A DNA stretch of 5,302 nucleotides from an uncultured Treponema sp. (lineage in GTDB: Bacteria > Spirochaetota > Spirochaetia > Treponematales > Treponemataceae), in assembly GCA_946611835.1 (NCBI GenBank), contig CAMOEE010000175.1:1-5302 (forward strand). Reading direction: 5' to 3'. Position numbers and translations under genes: made by a program. This document shows, piece by piece, positions 1-5,302 of the stretch (positions are counted from its first letter, which is position 1; each line of letters opens with the position of its first letter). The notes beneath the pieces are model-generated. The model was not told the origin of the DNA, made no database searches, and was given only the letters and a program-made list of their open reading frames with translations.

Positions 1-1
1 C

Positions 2-928
2 AGCGAATACAACCTTTATGGTGACCGGGTCGCAGGAAGCTATTACAGCGAGACAAGCGCCACATTCAACATCGCATACAATTTTCTGGCGGGCTACACC
101 TTCAAGGGTCTTGCCGTCGGAGCAAACGCCAAATTCGCCTGGCGGAGCGTCCCGGACTACACTGACAACCGTGACGACTCAATAATCTCAGGCTCAGGCC
201 TTGAGCAGTCAGCCCTCGGTATCATGTTCGATGCGGCGGCCTTAATGCGATTCAGCGTCCTCAAGTACTACTCTGACAGAGAGCCGAACTTAAAGGTCGC
301 CCTTGCCCTGAACAATTTCGGTGTCGCAATCACAGGCTTCGGCTCTTCCGTAAAAAAAGACGATGATACACCTGCCCGCATCTCCCTGGGGCTTTCATAC
401 AAACCTTTCTCCCGCTTCCTGATCTCCACCGAAGTGAGGAAGCCGGTCCATCTGAGCGATATCTCAAAAAGCGGCAAGCTCTCCTTCTGCACGGGCCTCG
501 AAGCCCAGATAACGAAGATTTTCGCTTTTCAGACGGGATTTTTGCTTCAGGGAGCAAACCCAAGGTTCAGTTTTGGAAGCGAGTTTAACATAAAGGGAAT
601 CAAAATGGATGTCGCCTACACCCTTGACCTTACCAGCTCCGCAAATCCGGTGAACCATATATCCCTCAGCGCAAAAATAAAACTCGGCGACAGAGGAAGA
701 AAAGAATCACTTTTAAGAGCAGACGAATATTACCTTGAAGGGCTTAAGCTCTATGCGAACGGATATTATGACGAGGCGATTCAAAAATGGAACGAGGCAA
801 TTCTTACGGCCGCAAGAAGCCCCCTTTACATAAGATATGAGCCTGCGATTCAGGCAAGGAATGCCGCCCTCAATTTCAACAAACAGAAGGCGGCTCTTGA
901 AAACCTCTATTCAGTTCCTACAGATTAG
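2..928 (+). CDS. UPF0164/FadL-like outer-membrane barrel protein with TPR-like tail (5' truncated)
   Basis: The reading frame is open from base 2 to the TAG at 926-928 (308 visible residues). The gene therefore begins upstream of the window, and the internal ATG at 224 is not its start. The first 230 or so residues show alternating hydrophobic/polar stretches rich in Gly, Tyr, Phe and Ser, with repeated strand-like segments (for example LAVGANAKFAWRS, ISLGLSYKPF, HISLSAKIKLG), as in an outer-membrane beta-barrel. After the last strand, residues 239-268 (ADEYYLEGLKLYANGYYDEAI onwards) fit a TPR helix pair, followed by a helical tail to the C-terminus. A barrel ending in one TPR-like motif matches my memory of UPF0164 proteins of Treponema, some of which are regarded as FadL-like transporters of hydrophobic substrates. 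The family call is from pattern recognition. The substrate is unknown, and the signal peptide and N-terminal part lie outside the window. The gene converges on the GH57 gene, 16 bases away. Confidence 0.75.
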   Translation, partial: SEYNLYGDRVAGSYYSETSATFNIAYNFLAGYTFKGLAVGANAKFAWRSVPDYTDNRDDSIISGSGLEQSALGIMFDAAALMRFSVLKYYSDREPNLKVALALNNFGVAITGFGSSVKKDDDTPARISLGLSYKPFSRFLISTEVRKPVHLSDISKSGKLSFCTGLEAQITKIFAFQTGFLLQGANPRFSFGSEFNIKGIKMDVAYTLDLTSSANPVNHISLSAKIKLGDRGRKESLLRADEYYLEGLKLYANGYYDEAIQKWNEAILTAARSPLYIRYEPAIQARNAALNFNKQKAALENLYSVPTD

Positions 929-954
929 GCTGAAGAACAAGCCTTTATTTTTTT
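927..954 (+). terminator. Weak intrinsic terminator of the barrel gene
   Basis: AGGCT (927-931) and AGCCT (940-944) form a perfect 5-bp stem around an 8-base loop, followed directly by TTATTTTTTT (945-954). The stem begins inside the TAG stop codon. The T-tract overlaps the last two Lys codons and the stop codon of the convergent GH57 gene. On the minus strand the same hairpin is not followed by a T-tract, so it would act for the + strand gene only. The stem is short, so efficiency is uncertain. Confidence 0.45.
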
Positions 955-2549
955 GGAGAGAACATCCGGAAATTCATCCATGGGAAAATCTCGTGCTCCC
1001 TCTCAAGTTTCGTAAGCCATTCCGTGCTGACAGTGTTGGAACCAAGGGCATCAAAGACAATCATAAATGACTTTATCGCTTCCTTAAAGCGGAGAGTCGC
1101 ATATTCCGGGAAGAAACCGTCATGAATCATCTTTGCCCATTCACCGCTCTGCGCAAGCATAAGCTCTTTTGCCCCCAAATCAAGCAGACGGACTTTAAGG
1201 CCGGTCTCGTTGGGGAAGCGGTCAGAAAGATCGACCATGCGCTCGCTCATTTTTCGGGTGTAGCGAAGCATCCAGCCGTTTGTGCTGTCAAGCAAATCCT
1301 CGCCATAGCTGTTTCCCTGGGCAGCCCCCGGATATGGAGTGATTTTCTGTAAAGAGAAAATGTTTCCGACAAGAGGGGCCGGGGTCGCCAGGGCAACATC
1401 AGAAGCTACAGCCGAGCGGATTACATTCTCAAGCCAGTTTACGCCCTCGGCCCAGTCCTGGCCAAGAATTTTAGCATCGATTACGCAAAGAAGAGAGGCA
1501 GCTTTTTCGCCCATGCACTTTTCAGCCTCGTCAAGCTTGGCTTTTTTTGACGCAAAGAAAGATTCAGCGTCTTTTTTTGCCTGCTCAAGGGCAGCCTTTT
1601 CGCTGTAGACAGAATCCTCATCATTGTTCCAGTATCGGAAATATGACGGAATTCTGGCCATTCCATCAGAAATGAAGCCGCTCTCGCAAAGCTCCTGTGC
1701 CGTAAGCTCGAATGCAATATCCTTGCCCTGATTTTTGTAAACAGGATTAGAAGCGTATCCCCCCTCCCCGATAATGTCCTCAGGAGTATCTGAATCCTGA
1801 CAGAAAAGGGCAAGCGAAGACTGAGAAAGACTTGTCTTTGAGTCCAAAGCACAACGCACTGGATAAAAAATACCGTTCTCGGGAACAGTCTCGCTGAAAA
1901 GCATTGAGCGGATATCAACGATTGTGTAGCGGTAGCCGTAAGAGCGCAGGACCTTTTCGATTCCTGTCGTATAGCCCATGAAAGGAAGGTAGAATCCGTC
2001 GGGATTTGAGCCGAAGTAATGTCTGTGAGAGCACAAACCAATCTCAACCTGTGCGTTAAGGATTTCCGTCATGTCGCCATAGTGAGGCAAAAAAGCATAA
2101 GTTCCGCAAGTCGCAAGAAGTTCCAGATTTCCCTTCTCCGCAAAATAGGCGAATTCCTTAAGTATATTTCGCGAATAAGTCTGGGTGAAGTCAAGCAGGT
2201 CTTTTCTTGCTTTTTCGAGACATTTTTTTGCATTCTCAAGGAGAGGCTCTTCACCTGAAAGTCTTTTTACCTCGCTCTCACCGAGCAGGATTCGCTTCTC
2301 CAGCCAGCGGACGAACTGATCTTTTATCATCTCGTCATCAAGAAGGGAGCACAAGGCCGGTGAAAAGACCATCGCAAGCTTAAAATCGACTCCTTCCTTT
2401 TCAAGACGATGGAACATATCAAGCAGAGGAAGATATGTCTGAGAGATTGCGCTGAACAAGATGTCATTCTGAAGAGCATATTCAGTTTCGTTCTCGTGGC
2501 GGATATAGCCCTGATGGGCGATTATTGTCAAAACAAGATTCTTAGCCAT
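945..2549 (-). CDS. GH57/DUF1957 branching-enzyme-like protein lacking the catalytic nucleophile
   Basis: This 534-residue protein has the length and signature order of GH57 1,4-alpha-glucan branching enzymes. Region 1 is AHQGYIRH (11-18; His12 kept, the usual first His and Pro replaced). Region 2 is GNLELLATCGTYAFLP (140-155). Region 3 is FGSNPDGFYLPFMGY (179-193), where active members have a WLPECAY-like motif. Region 4 is IDAKILGQDWAEG (357-369) against the usual YDAELFGHWW-EG. The C-terminal helical part has AQSGEW (466-471) where the family has a QSSDW-like motif. The acid Asp358 is present, but the nucleophile Glu is Phe190. The spacing 190 to 358 agrees with the Glu/Asp pair of characterised branching enzymes (about 183 and 353). 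I therefore infer no normal glucan-branching activity; glucan binding or regulation is possible. No signal peptide is visible, so it is likely cytoplasmic. The ATG at 2549 is chosen because region 1 lies at the extreme N-terminus, as is usual. It is the second gene of an operon with the DUF4912 gene. Confidence 0.9.
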   Translation of the reverse strand: MAKNLVLTIIAHQGYIRHENETEYALQNDILFSAISQTYLPLLDMFHRLEKEGVDFKLAMVFSPALCSLLDDEMIKDQFVRWLEKRILLGESEVKRLSGEEPLLENAKKCLEKARKDLLDFTQTYSRNILKEFAYFAEKGNLELLATCGTYAFLPHYGDMTEILNAQVEIGLCSHRHYFGSNPDGFYLPFMGYTTGIEKVLRSYGYRYTIVDIRSMLFSETVPENGIFYPVRCALDSKTSLSQSSLALFCQDSDTPEDIIGEGGYASNPVYKNQGKDIAFELTAQELCESGFISDGMARIPSYFRYWNNDEDSVYSEKAALEQAKKDAESFFASKKAKLDEAEKCMGEKAASLLCVIDAKILGQDWAEGVNWLENVIRSAVASDVALATPAPLVGNIFSLQKITPYPGAAQGNSYGEDLLDSTNGWMLRYTRKMSERMVDLSDRFPNETGLKVRLLDLGAKELMLAQSGEWAKMIHDGFFPEYATLRFKEAIKSFMIVFDALGSNTVSTEWLTKLEREHEIFPWMNFRMFSPKK

Positions 2550-2557
2550 TTTCTATG

Positions 2558-3232
2558 CTACTCCACAAAAGACTGTCTGTATTTTTCGTAATGAGATTTA
2601 AGAAGACCTTTCATGCCGGAAAGCTCAAGGATTTTGGGAACTTCAAATTCCTGGCCCGGGAAAGCCTTTGAGAAAATCGCCGGTGTCTCAGGAAGATGGA
2701 TTTTCTCGGAAATCGTAAGGCTGTCGGAATTTCCATCAGTGAAGAATGCTACAAGATCAACACGGAGATATTTTTTCCCGGTCTCCAGAAGAATATACTG
2801 CTCTCTGTCGGCAAGCGTAATCTGCAAATCATAATACTCCACAGGAGCGACATCTTCTTCACTTTCAAAATAAGAGATGCGGAGGACTATATTCTTGAAG
2901 CGGGTGGACTCCGAGATTTTTTTGAGGGCCTCCTCGCTGATGTCCCAGTAAACGAAAGCCCAGGCCGGGTTTCGGAGAATCACTGAGATTTCAGTTTCGT
3001 TGAAAGAAGCCGGAAGCTCGAAATTTGCCTCCGGAACCTCACCTGCGACATTCATAGAGGCGGCTTCTTTTGCGCCAGAATTAAAATCTTCGGCGACCTC
3101 AAGAAGCTCTCCAATAATGAAGCGGCGGTTAAGACTGTCAGGGATATCGATTCCGTAATCGTCGGCAAGAGCAATCAAATCTGCCGATGACAAGGTTTCC
3201 AAATGGGCGAGTGTTAACAATTCATTTTCCAT
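2558..3232 (-). CDS. DUF4912 protein with Rho-N-like N-terminal domain
   Basis: This is a 224-residue soluble protein without a signal peptide or membrane segment. Residues 8-48 (LAHLETLSSADLIALADDYGIDI onwards, ending GELLE) look like the helix-loop-helix Rho N-terminal/SAP-type domain. An acidic, low-complexity linker follows (49-72). Residues 73-182 fit DUF4912: the start LPASFNETEISVILRNPAWAFVYWDIS has the typical Pro-Trp and YWDIS core (88-99), followed by beta-rich segments (IVLRISYF, YYDLQITL, YLRVDLVAFF) and the closing IHLPETP. The C-terminal 40 residues are helical and charged. The biochemical function of DUF4912 is not established as far as I know; Rho-N plus DUF4912 is a combination I remember. 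The stop codon is 8 bases before the GH57 start, so the two are co-transcribed and may work together, perhaps as a polysaccharide-related complex (inference). The ATG is preceded by a good promoter but by no clear SD sequence. Confidence 0.88.
   Translation of the reverse strand: MENELLTLAHLETLSSADLIALADDYGIDIPDSLNRRFIIGELLEVAEDFNSGAKEAASMNVAGEVPEANFELPASFNETEISVILRNPAWAFVYWDISEEALKKISESTRFKNIVLRISYFESEEDVAPVEYYDLQITLADREQYILLETGKKYLRVDLVAFFTDGNSDSLTISEKIHLPETPAIFSKAFPGQEFEVPKILELSGMKGLLKSHYEKYRQSFVE
2561..2564 (-). promoter_or_regulatory. Shine-Dalgarno of the GH57 gene, inside the upstream gene's end
   Basis: GGAG on the minus strand lies in the last coding triplets of the DUF4912 gene, directly before its TAG stop. 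It sits 11 bases before the ATG of the GH57 gene, a slightly long spacing. Because the site is read through by ribosomes finishing the first gene, translation of the two genes is probably coupled. It is the only SD-like site near this start. Confidence 0.55.
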
Positions 3233-3248
3233 AATCTATATTTTTACT

Positions 3249-3284
3249 TCTTATTATTATCTTAAAAAACATAATAAAAATCAA
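3249..3284 (-). promoter_or_regulatory. Sigma70-type promoter of the DUF4912-GH57 operon
   Basis: On the minus strand, TTGATT (3284-3279) and GATAAT (3261-3256) are separated by exactly 17 bases. Each box differs from consensus at one or two positions. The expected transcription start is near 3249, giving a leader of about 17 bases that is almost pure A/T and contains no convincing Shine-Dalgarno site. The prediction rests on sequence match only; A/T-rich DNA produces such matches by chance. Confidence 0.55.
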
Positions 3285-3332
3285 GGGATTTTACCTTTCG
3301 TTTACACAGAATGAAAAAAGCGAAAGTCTTTC

Positions 3333-3367
3333 TTGAAAAAAACAGAACTTGTTATAAAATATTAGGA
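3333..3367 (+). promoter_or_regulatory. Sigma70-type promoter of the EAL gene
   Basis: TTGAAA (3333-3338) and TAAAAT (3355-3360) are 16 bases apart on the + strand; an overlapping TATAAA (3353-3358) is an alternative -10 box with poorer spacing. Transcription would start near 3367, about 14 bases before the ATG, leaving a very short leader. There is no room for a c-di-GMP riboswitch or other structured leader if this start is right. Confidence 0.5.
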
Positions 3368-3369
3368 TA

Positions 3370-3373
3370 GGAG
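3370..3373 (+). promoter_or_regulatory. Shine-Dalgarno of the EAL gene
   Basis: GGAG is 7 bases before the ATG at 3381, inside the purine-rich stretch AGGATAGGAG. This is a near-ideal site and fixes the start codon of the EAL gene. It contrasts with the divergent DUF4912 gene, which has no comparable site. Confidence 0.75.
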
Positions 3374-3380
3374 TCTGAAA

Positions 3381-5072
3381 ATGGACAATGAATTTGCCAG
3401 CGAAAAGCTTTGTGAATTTATCTCACGAGTACAAAATTCTGCAACGACACTTCCAGACATCATAAAGATGCTGCAGGAGTCTATAAGCGATTTTGCACAG
3501 GAACTCAAAATAGGCAAATTCTCAGTCGTAGTATCTAATCCACAGACCGTCTACGAGCCGATGGGAATCAACAAAGAAGTCATAAACTACACCAGCCCCC
3601 TCGGCTATGAGCTGGACACCTACGAAAAATATTATTTTACCGAGGACAACGGAGTCATCACGCTAAAGGCGAACCTTCTTCCAGGCCATCTTTGGACAAA
3701 AGAAAACAAAAGGCTCGTTGATTTTTATTCAGACCTCTCATACCTCATCTGCAGCCGGGCAAGGCTCATCAACATCATGCTTACAGTCCGAATCACGGAC
3801 CCACTCACAGGGGCACTCAATCTTCACGGATTTCAGGAATTGGTCGGTGAAATTCTTTCTCAGCACGAAATTCATAATTATTCTGTCATTCTGCTTAACT
3901 TCAAGAATTTCAAGTACATAAACCAGAAAGTCACTACCGATAACGGTGACATAATCCTCAGAAAATACTGTATGCTGGTCCAGGGCTTTCTGGAAAAGAA
4001 AGGTCACATTGCCCGCCTGGGAAGCGACAATTTTCTTGTCCTTGCCCCAAAAGAGCGCCTTAAGGATTTCATCAAATTCATCGAGAATATTTCGATTTCA
4101 ATAAACAACAAGGGAAATGTTGAGAACATAAAAATCGATGTACGTGCCGGGGTCTACGAGACCAGCGAGGAGACAACTTTCGGTGACATCATGTCGAATT
4201 CAGCGGTCGCACTTGAGACGGCAAGGCATTCCCGACATCAGGACATAGTTTTCTTCAAACAGGAAATGCTTGAAAAGGCAATCCATGACAAGAGTATCTC
4301 GAATATGTTCATGGATTCCCTGGCAAAAAATGAATTCAAAGTCTACTATCAGCCCAAGGTCGATCTTACAACAAATACCCTCTGTGGCTGCGAGGCGCTT
4401 TCAAGGTGGTACGCCCAGCGCCTTATCACTCCGGCCGAATTCATCCCCATTCTGGAAAGCGACGGCACCATCAAAAATCTGGATTTTTATGTACTTGAGA
4501 CTGTTTGCAAAAACCTCCGTGACTGGCTGGACAAAGGCATAGAGCCTGTCCTCATCTCAACGAATTTCTCAAAACTGCACCTCGCCGATGAGAATTTTGA
4601 AAACCACATTCTTTCTCTGCTCGACAAATATTCAATTCCACCAAAATATCTGGAACTGGAGCTTACGGAACTTTCAGACTACCAATACTTTGACCGACTA
4701 GTACGTTTCGTCAACACAATGAAAGAAGCCGGCCTAAAAATCTCCATCGATGATTTTGGCACCGGCTACTCATCAATGAGCCTCATCCGTAACCTCAATC
4801 CTGATGTAATCAAGCTCGACAAGTCCCTCATTGACAATGTAGCCATAAAAGACGACAAAAAAACAAAAACCGACCAGATAATCAGCCGCTCAATCATAGA
4901 AATGGCCCACGAACTGGGAATAACAGTAATAGCCGAAGGCGTCGAGACAAAGGCCCAGGCAGAATTCCTAAAAGCAAGCGGCTGCCTAATGGCACAAGGC
5001 TTTTTGTTCGACAGGGCCCTGGAACATGATGAATTTGAAAAAAGACTGATTTCTCGCAAATACGAAATATAA
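3381..5072 (+). CDS. c-di-GMP phosphodiesterase: GAF-like region, degenerate GGDEF, intact EAL
   Basis: This 563-residue protein has three parts and no membrane segment, so it is likely cytoplasmic. Residues 1-130 are a mixed helix/strand region ending in a helix that leads into DPLTG; the layout resembles a GAF-type sensor, but this is inference. Residues 136-305 are a GGDEF domain: the signature is GSDNF (214-218), the metal-binding Asp of the usual LDxDxFKxxND segment is Asn (LLNFKNFKYINQ), and the RxxD inhibitory site is absent, so it should not make c-di-GMP. Residues 312-555 are an EAL domain with all expected residues: E338 (EALSRW), N395, E427 and E430 (ELTE), D457 and D458 (DDFGTGYSS), K478, E519 and E522 (AEGVET), Q539. 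It should hydrolyse c-di-GMP to pGpG. A Lys/Asp-rich stretch (490-497) lies in a variable loop. The gene is a single unit, transcribed divergently from the DUF4912-GH57 operon. The input signal is unknown. Confidence 0.93.
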   Translation: MDNEFASEKLCEFISRVQNSATTLPDIIKMLQESISDFAQELKIGKFSVVVSNPQTVYEPMGINKEVINYTSPLGYELDTYEKYYFTEDNGVITLKANLLPGHLWTKENKRLVDFYSDLSYLICSRARLINIMLTVRITDPLTGALNLHGFQELVGEILSQHEIHNYSVILLNFKNFKYINQKVTTDNGDIILRKYCMLVQGFLEKKGHIARLGSDNFLVLAPKERLKDFIKFIENISISINNKGNVENIKIDVRAGVYETSEETTFGDIMSNSAVALETARHSRHQDIVFFKQEMLEKAIHDKSISNMFMDSLAKNEFKVYYQPKVDLTTNTLCGCEALSRWYAQRLITPAEFIPILESDGTIKNLDFYVLETVCKNLRDWLDKGIEPVLISTNFSKLHLADENFENHILSLLDKYSIPPKYLELELTELSDYQYFDRLVRFVNTMKEAGLKISIDDFGTGYSSMSLIRNLNPDVIKLDKSLIDNVAIKDDKKTKTDQIISRSIIEMAHELGITVIAEGVETKAQAEFLKASGCLMAQGFLFDRALEHDEFEKRLISRKYEI

Positions 5073-5075
5073 AAG

Positions 5076-5105
5076 AACCACAGATGTCACAGATTACACA
5101 GATTA
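5076..5105 (+). repeat. Direct repeat copy 1 (three 9-base CACAGANNN units)
   Basis: Thirty bases starting AACCACAGATG recur exactly at 5207-5236. From 5079 the copy is three successive 9-base units: CACAGATGT, CACAGATTA and CACAGATTA. It begins three bases after the stop codon of the EAL gene. Confidence 0.95.
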
Positions 5106-5115
5106 ATAAATTCCT

Positions 5116-5142
5116 CACAGAGGGCACAGAGTTCACAGAGAT
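5116..5142 (+). repeat. Diverged 9-base-unit array (CACAGAGNN x3)
   Basis: Three contiguous units, CACAGAGGG, CACAGAGTT and CACAGAGAT, have the same 9-base period as the flanking arrays but CACAGAG instead of CACAGAT as the core. The 10-base gap after copy 1 keeps it close to, but out of step with, that copy. Confidence 0.9.
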
Positions 5143-5206
5143 ATTTTTATAGTAACAAAATAAAATGCCTCAGTCCCACTGCCTGTAAAAACGAAAGAAA
5201 AAAATA

Positions 5207-5236
5207 AACCACAGATGTCACAGATTACACAGATTA
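5207..5236 (+). repeat. Direct repeat copy 2 (identical to copy 1)
   Basis: This is a 30-base exact duplicate of 5076-5105, starting 131 bases after the start of the first copy. The match stops abruptly on both sides. The 5143-5206 spacer between the arrays is A-rich and shows no gene or other structure that I can support. This copy is also the left arm of the hairpin with 5243-5270. Confidence 0.95.
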
Positions 5237-5242
5237 TTTTTT

Positions 5243-5270
5243 ATCTGTGCCATCTGTGTAATCTGTGGTT
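5243..5270 (-). repeat. Inverted copy of the 9-base-unit array
   Basis: On the minus strand this reads as AACCACAGATT followed by further CACAGAT units, again with a 9-base step. Its reverse complement matches the first 28 bases of copy 2 at 24 of 28 positions, the differences being two adjacent pairs. It lies 6 bases after copy 2. Confidence 0.93.
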
Positions 5271-5276
5271 TTATTG

Positions 5277-5298
5277 TTTAAGCAGATTTATGCTTAGA
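5277..5298. other. Small hairpin at the window edge
   Basis: TAAGCA (5279-5284) and TGCTTA (5291-5296) are a perfect 6-bp inverted repeat around a 6-base loop, extendable by a T/G wobble and a T-A pair to 5277/5298. No T-tract is visible before the window ends. It may be part of a terminator or of a gene beyond the edge; this cannot be decided here. Confidence 0.45.
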
Positions 5299-5302
5299 AG
5301 CT

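Larger units (their letters stand above)
5207..5270 (+). other. Long imperfect hairpin formed by repeat copy 2 and its inverted copy
   Basis: The arms 5207-5234 and 5243-5270 can pair at 24 of 28 positions, with two 2-base internal loops, around an 8-base T-rich loop. Allowing one bulged base, the stem extends outward through AATAA/TTATT. The + strand continues as TTTTATTGTTT, so the hairpin could end transcripts from the EAL gene about 135 bases downstream of its stop, but the run of T is broken by A and G. Because the arms are tandem units, pairing in shifted registers is also possible. It could instead be a mobile or dispersed repeat element. Confidence 0.6.

Noticed and set aside
224..928. 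Barrel gene starting at the ATG at 224
   Set aside because: The frame is open to base 2 and the upstream residues continue the same strand-rich pattern, so this ATG is internal.
1481..2047. A 188-codon open frame on the minus strand inside the GH57 gene
   Set aside because: It is an out-of-frame shadow of a well-conserved gene. Its protein is Ser/Leu/Arg-rich without any recognisable domain, and it has no context of its own.
3233..3380. c-di-GMP riboswitch before the EAL gene
   Set aside because: The region is A/T-rich with no conserved aptamer features, and the predicted leader is about 14 bases.
945..3380. Functional link between the GH57/DUF4912 operon and c-di-GMP signalling
   Set aside because: Shared divergent promoters are the only evidence, and no operator or shared domain is visible.
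4857..4863. Run of seven A in the EAL gene as a phase-variation or frameshift site
   Set aside because: The run encodes Lys-Lys in a variable loop, the frame is intact on both sides, and the heptamer is not in the register needed for a standard -1 slip.
5076..5270. CRISPR array
   Set aside because: The repeats are 9-base tandem units in groups of three with no regular unique spacers, one group is inverted, and there are no cas genes.
5271..5302. Start of a tRNA or new gene at the right edge
   Set aside because: Only 32 bases are available; the 6-bp hairpin alone does not match a tRNA arm pattern or a coding frame that can be supported.

Overview
The window looks like a chromosomal segment of a Treponema-like spirochaete. 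The main clue is the first gene, a partial outer-membrane barrel protein that resembles UPF0164, a family I know mainly from treponemes. The DUF4912/GH57-like pair and the multidomain c-di-GMP protein fit such a genome. I cannot name the species from sequence alone.

Layout: (i) 2-928, + strand, is the 3' part of a UPF0164/FadL-like barrel gene with a TPR-like tail. A weak terminator hairpin follows it, and its T-tract runs into the end of the convergent gene. (ii) 945-3232, - strand, is a two-gene operon: a DUF4912 protein with a Rho-N-like N-terminus, then, 8 bases after its stop, a GH57/DUF1957 protein of the glucan branching-enzyme type. (iii) 3233-3380 is a 148-base divergent intergenic region with one good sigma70-type promoter for each direction. 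(iv) 3381-5072, + strand, is a c-di-GMP phosphodiesterase with a GAF-like N-terminal region, a degenerate GGDEF domain and an intact EAL domain. (v) 5073-5302 has no gene. It holds four small arrays of a 9-base unit (CACAGANNN), one of them inverted so that it forms a long hairpin with its neighbour, and ends in a second small hairpin.

The most interesting observation is that the GH57 protein keeps the fold signatures of the branching-enzyme subfamily but has Phe190 where the catalytic nucleophile Glu (WLPECAY-type motif) should be. The acid Asp358 is kept, and several other active-site positions are changed. It is probably a pseudoenzyme or a carbohydrate-binding/regulatory protein that works with the DUF4912 partner. 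The second point is the clear split in the c-di-GMP protein: every metal and catalytic residue of the EAL domain that I can check is present, while the GGDEF active site and its inhibitory site are gone. The third is the 9-base-period repeat cluster. Nothing in the sequence links the glucan-type operon to c-di-GMP signalling beyond the shared divergent promoter region.
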